Shown here in pieces: positions 62,079 to 64,000 of a stretch of 64,000 nucleotides of DNA. The notes under the pieces are model-generated. The model did no database searches. It was not told where the DNA came from and saw only the letters and a program-made list of their open reading frames with translations. How positions within the stretch are numbered: the stretch's first letter is position 1; the number at the start of each line of letters is the position of its first letter. The DNA comes from DASSKP01 sp035695045. Lineage in GTDB: Bacteria > Actinomycetota > Actinomycetes > JAFAQI01. Made by a program: the position numbers and the translations under genes. The stretch covers positions 10,008 through 74,007 of the forward strand of contig DASSEX010000049.1 of assembly GCA_035695045.1 (NCBI GenBank). Direction: 5' to 3'.

Positions 62079-63592
62079 CCCGACAGATGTCGCAACGTCG
62101 TCGCCGCGCCGACGGCAGCGATGACGGCTGCGGCCTTGTTGCGGCACTCCTGGTCCTCGAAGGCAGGGTCGGAGTCGGCGACGATCCCGGCACCTGCCAG
62201 AACGTAGGCACGTCCGTCGCGCAGGACAACCGTGCGGATCGCGATCGCGGTGTCCAGGTCGCCGCCGACGTCGACATAGCCGACGATGCCGCCGTAGACG
62301 CCGCGTCGCGTCGGCTCGAGCGACTCGATGATCTCCATCGCCCGGACCTTCGGAGCACCCGACAACGTGCCGGCGGGAAAGCAGGCCGTGAGGACGTCGA
62401 GCGCGGTCATGTCGTCCCGCACCTCGCCGACGACGGTCGAGACGATGTGCATCACGTGTGAGTAGCGCTCGACTTCGAGCAGGTTGACGACGTCGACGGT
62501 CCCGGGACGGCACACCCGGCCGAGGTCGTTGCGTCCGAGGTCGACCAGCATCACATGCTCGGCGCGTTCCTTCGGGTCGGCCAGCAGGTCCGCGGCCAGC
62601 GCGGCGTCCTCCTCCGGCGTCGCGCCACGCGGGCGCGTCCCCGCGATCGGATGCATCAGCGCACGGCCGTCCTCGACCTTGACGAGGACCTCCGGTGAGG
62701 AGCCGACGACAGCCATGTCATCGAACCGCAGCAGGTACATGTACGGCGACGGGTTGGACGCCCGCAGCACCCGGTAGACGTCGAGCGGATCAGGATCCGC
62801 TGCGATCTCGAAGCGTTGGGAGAGCACGACCTGGAAGGCGTCACCGGCGTAGATGTGGCGGCGAGCCTGCTCGACGGCGGCGAGGTAGTCGGCACGTTCG
62901 GTGCGACTCTCGACGCGCGGCGCCGCTGAACCGTCCACGGTCGCCACCGACGACTCCGCCGGCGCCGCGAGGTCGGCGCACATCGCGTCGAGCCGCGCAA
63001 CGGCATCGTCGTAAGCCTGACGCGGGTCGTCGTCAGCATGCGGCGTCAGGCGGCGCACGACGTTGGCGATGAGCAGGATCGTCCCGTCGGAGTGGTCGAG
63101 CACGGCGAGATCGGTCGCCAGCATGAACTGCAGCTCGGGCTGGCCGAGATCGTCGACGGTCGTCGCCGGCAACCGTTCCATGCGTCGCACGGCGTCGTAC
63201 CCGAGGTAGCCGACGAGCCCGCCGGTCAGTGGTGGCAGGTCGTCACGTTTGCGCGGCGTGTGCAGGCGGGCGGCGGCGTCGCGGAGCGCCTCGAGCGGGT
63301 CCGACGGATGGTCTTCCGGGCCCGCCCCGCTCCAGACGGCCTGCCCGTCACGCTCGGACAGTGTCGCGACCGCCCGGACGCCGACGAAGGAATAGCGCGA
63401 CCACACGCCGCCGTGCTCGGCCGACTCCAGGAGGAACGTGCCGGCGCGGCCGGCGGCCAGCTTGCGGTAGGCGCCGACCGGCGTCTCGCCGTCGGCGAGC
63501 AGCCGACGGGTGACCGGAACGACGCGTGCGGTCTCCAGCGCGGCGAGGAACCCGTCGAGGTCAGGCTCCACGCGGCCGGTCGCCCGAGTCAT
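62075..63592 (-). CDS. trpE: Anthranilate synthase component I
   Basis: This 505-residue enzyme converts chorismate to anthranilate with a TrpG glutaminase, which is not in this window. The N-terminal domain holds the LLESAEHGGVWSRYSFVG segment of the tryptophan feedback site. The chorismate-binding domain has MHPIAGTRPRGATPEEDAAL, HVMLVDLGRNDLGRVCRPGT, HIVSTVVGEVRDDMTALDVL and FPAGTLSGAPKVRAMEIIES. The ATG at 63590-63592 overlaps the hisI stop by ATGA. A longer upstream reading overlaps hisI and is rejected. Confidence 0.96.
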   Translation of the reverse strand: MTRATGRVEPDLDGFLAALETARVVPVTRRLLADGETPVGAYRKLAAGRAGTFLLESAEHGGVWSRYSFVGVRAVATLSERDGQAVWSGAGPEDHPSDPLEALRDAAARLHTPRKRDDLPPLTGGLVGYLGYDAVRRMERLPATTVDDLGQPELQFMLATDLAVLDHSDGTILLIANVVRRLTPHADDDPRQAYDDAVARLDAMCADLAAPAESSVATVDGSAAPRVESRTERADYLAAVEQARRHIYAGDAFQVVLSQRFEIAADPDPLDVYRVLRASNPSPYMYLLRFDDMAVVGSSPEVLVKVEDGRALMHPIAGTRPRGATPEEDAALAADLLADPKERAEHVMLVDLGRNDLGRVCRPGTVDVVNLLEVERYSHVMHIVSTVVGEVRDDMTALDVLTACFPAGTLSGAPKVRAMEIIESLEPTRRGVYGGIVGYVDVGGDLDTAIAIRTVVLRDGRAYVLAGAGIVADSDPAFEDQECRNKAAAVIAAVGAATTLRHLSG

Positions 63593-63972
63593 GGCGCAGG
63601 GATGCCGACAACAGCGCCGAGGTCGCCGCCGCTGTCGAAGCATCGGCGCTCGCCGGTGTGGCAGGCCGCGCCGACCTGGTCGACCTGCACCAGCACGGCG
63701 TCGCCGTCGCAGTCGAGCGAGACGGACTTCACCCACTGCTGGTGGCCGCTGGTCTCGCCCTTGACCCAGTACTCCTGGCGGCTGCGGCTCCAGTAGGTGC
63801 AGCGGCCGGTGGTCAGGGTCCGGTGCAACGCCTCGTCGTCCATCCAGCCGACCATGAGCACCTCGCCGGTGTCCCACTGCTGGGTGACCGCGCAGATGAG
63901 GCCGGCGTCGTCGCGCTTGAGCCGGTCGGCGATCTGAGGGTCGAGTGAGGTCGGTCGCACAGCCTGGGACAT
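63589..63972 (-). CDS. hisI: Phosphoribosyl-AMP cyclohydrolase
   Basis: This 127-residue zinc enzyme opens the adenine ring of PR-AMP in histidine synthesis. The family core is GEVLMVGWMDDEALHRTLTT, YWSRSRQEYWVKGETSGHQQ, the metal-binding aspartates in VSLDCDGDAVLV and the cysteines in VGAACHTGERRCF. This is the cyclohydrolase without the HisE domain. ATG at 63970-63972 is preferred; a GTG eight codons earlier (63994-63996) is possible, and neither has a strong Shine-Dalgarno. Its stop overlaps trpE by four bases, linking histidine and tryptophan synthesis in one transcript. Confidence 0.94.
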   Translation of the reverse strand: MSQAVRPTSLDPQIADRLKRDDAGLICAVTQQWDTGEVLMVGWMDDEALHRTLTTGRCTYWSRSRQEYWVKGETSGHQQWVKSVSLDCDGDAVLVQVDQVGAACHTGERRCFDSGGDLGAVVGIPAP

Positions 63973-64000
63973 ATGGCCATTCTGCCGTGTGACCACAGGC

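Overview
The window is chromosomal DNA from a high-GC actinobacterium (Actinomycetota). Codons are G/C-rich at third positions and GTG starts are frequent. The gene set is the conserved actinobacterial core: whiA-yvcK-rapZ-uvrC, uvrA, uvrB-coaE-rpsA-polA, an ANTAR response regulator, gltBD, lgt and trp/his. From memory, the order hisI-trpE-trp membrane gene-trpC-trpB-trpA-lgt ... gltB-gltD ... pdtaR-liv ... polA-rpsA-coaE-uvrB ... uvrA-uvrC-rapZ-yvcK-whiA-gap-pgk-tpiA is essentially that of Streptomyces, here read on the minus strand. An SsgA-like protein next to uvrC suggests a morphologically complex, possibly sporulating lineage. The species cannot be fixed from the window. I see no phage, insertion sequence, CRISPR array or integrase.

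Layout. (1) 1-5471: an oligopeptide/dipeptide ABC importer operon on the minus strand (binding protein, two ATPases, two permeases, the last cut by the window edge). (2) 5564-13504: gap-pgk-tpiA glycolytic genes behind the whiA-yvcK-rapZ-uvrC cluster. (3) 13604-19005: an SsgA-like protein, two small exported proteins (one a snapalysin-like protein without its zinc-site residues), uvrA and a metallo-beta-lactamase-fold hydrolase. (4) 19219-30643: accessory genes: a large secreted beta-propeller (BNR) protein, a two-domain reductase resembling fatty acyl-CoA reductases, and a ribose-type sugar ABC operon whose last gene encodes a large exported, repeat-rich, membrane-anchored protein. (5) 30885-42243: uvrB, a secreted glycosidase-like protein, coaE, rpsA, a methyltransferase, two envelope proteins, polA and a GNAT acetyltransferase. 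(6) 42397-48563: the livJHMGF branched-chain amino-acid importer operon downstream of an ANTAR response regulator. (7) 48623-48705: tRNA-Leu(CAA). (8) 48969-50921: a class III CoA-transferase and a DJ-1/PfpI protein where Streptomyces has pyk. (9) 50973-63972: gltBD, a VIT1-like transporter, lgt, the trp genes and hisI.

Many adjacent genes overlap by 1-10 bases (ATGA, GTGA or TGATG junctions), so translational coupling is likely in the liv, sugar-ABC, trp and rapZ/yvcK/whiA clusters. In both the peptide and the liv operons a long GC-rich hairpin follows the binding-protein gene, which would let that protein be made in excess over the membrane components. The sugar operon lacks such a hairpin but has a near-consensus CRP/GlxR-type palindrome upstream. 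Several genes without a good ribosome binding site have a TAnnnT box 6-8 bases before a GTG start, the arrangement expected of leaderless transcripts.
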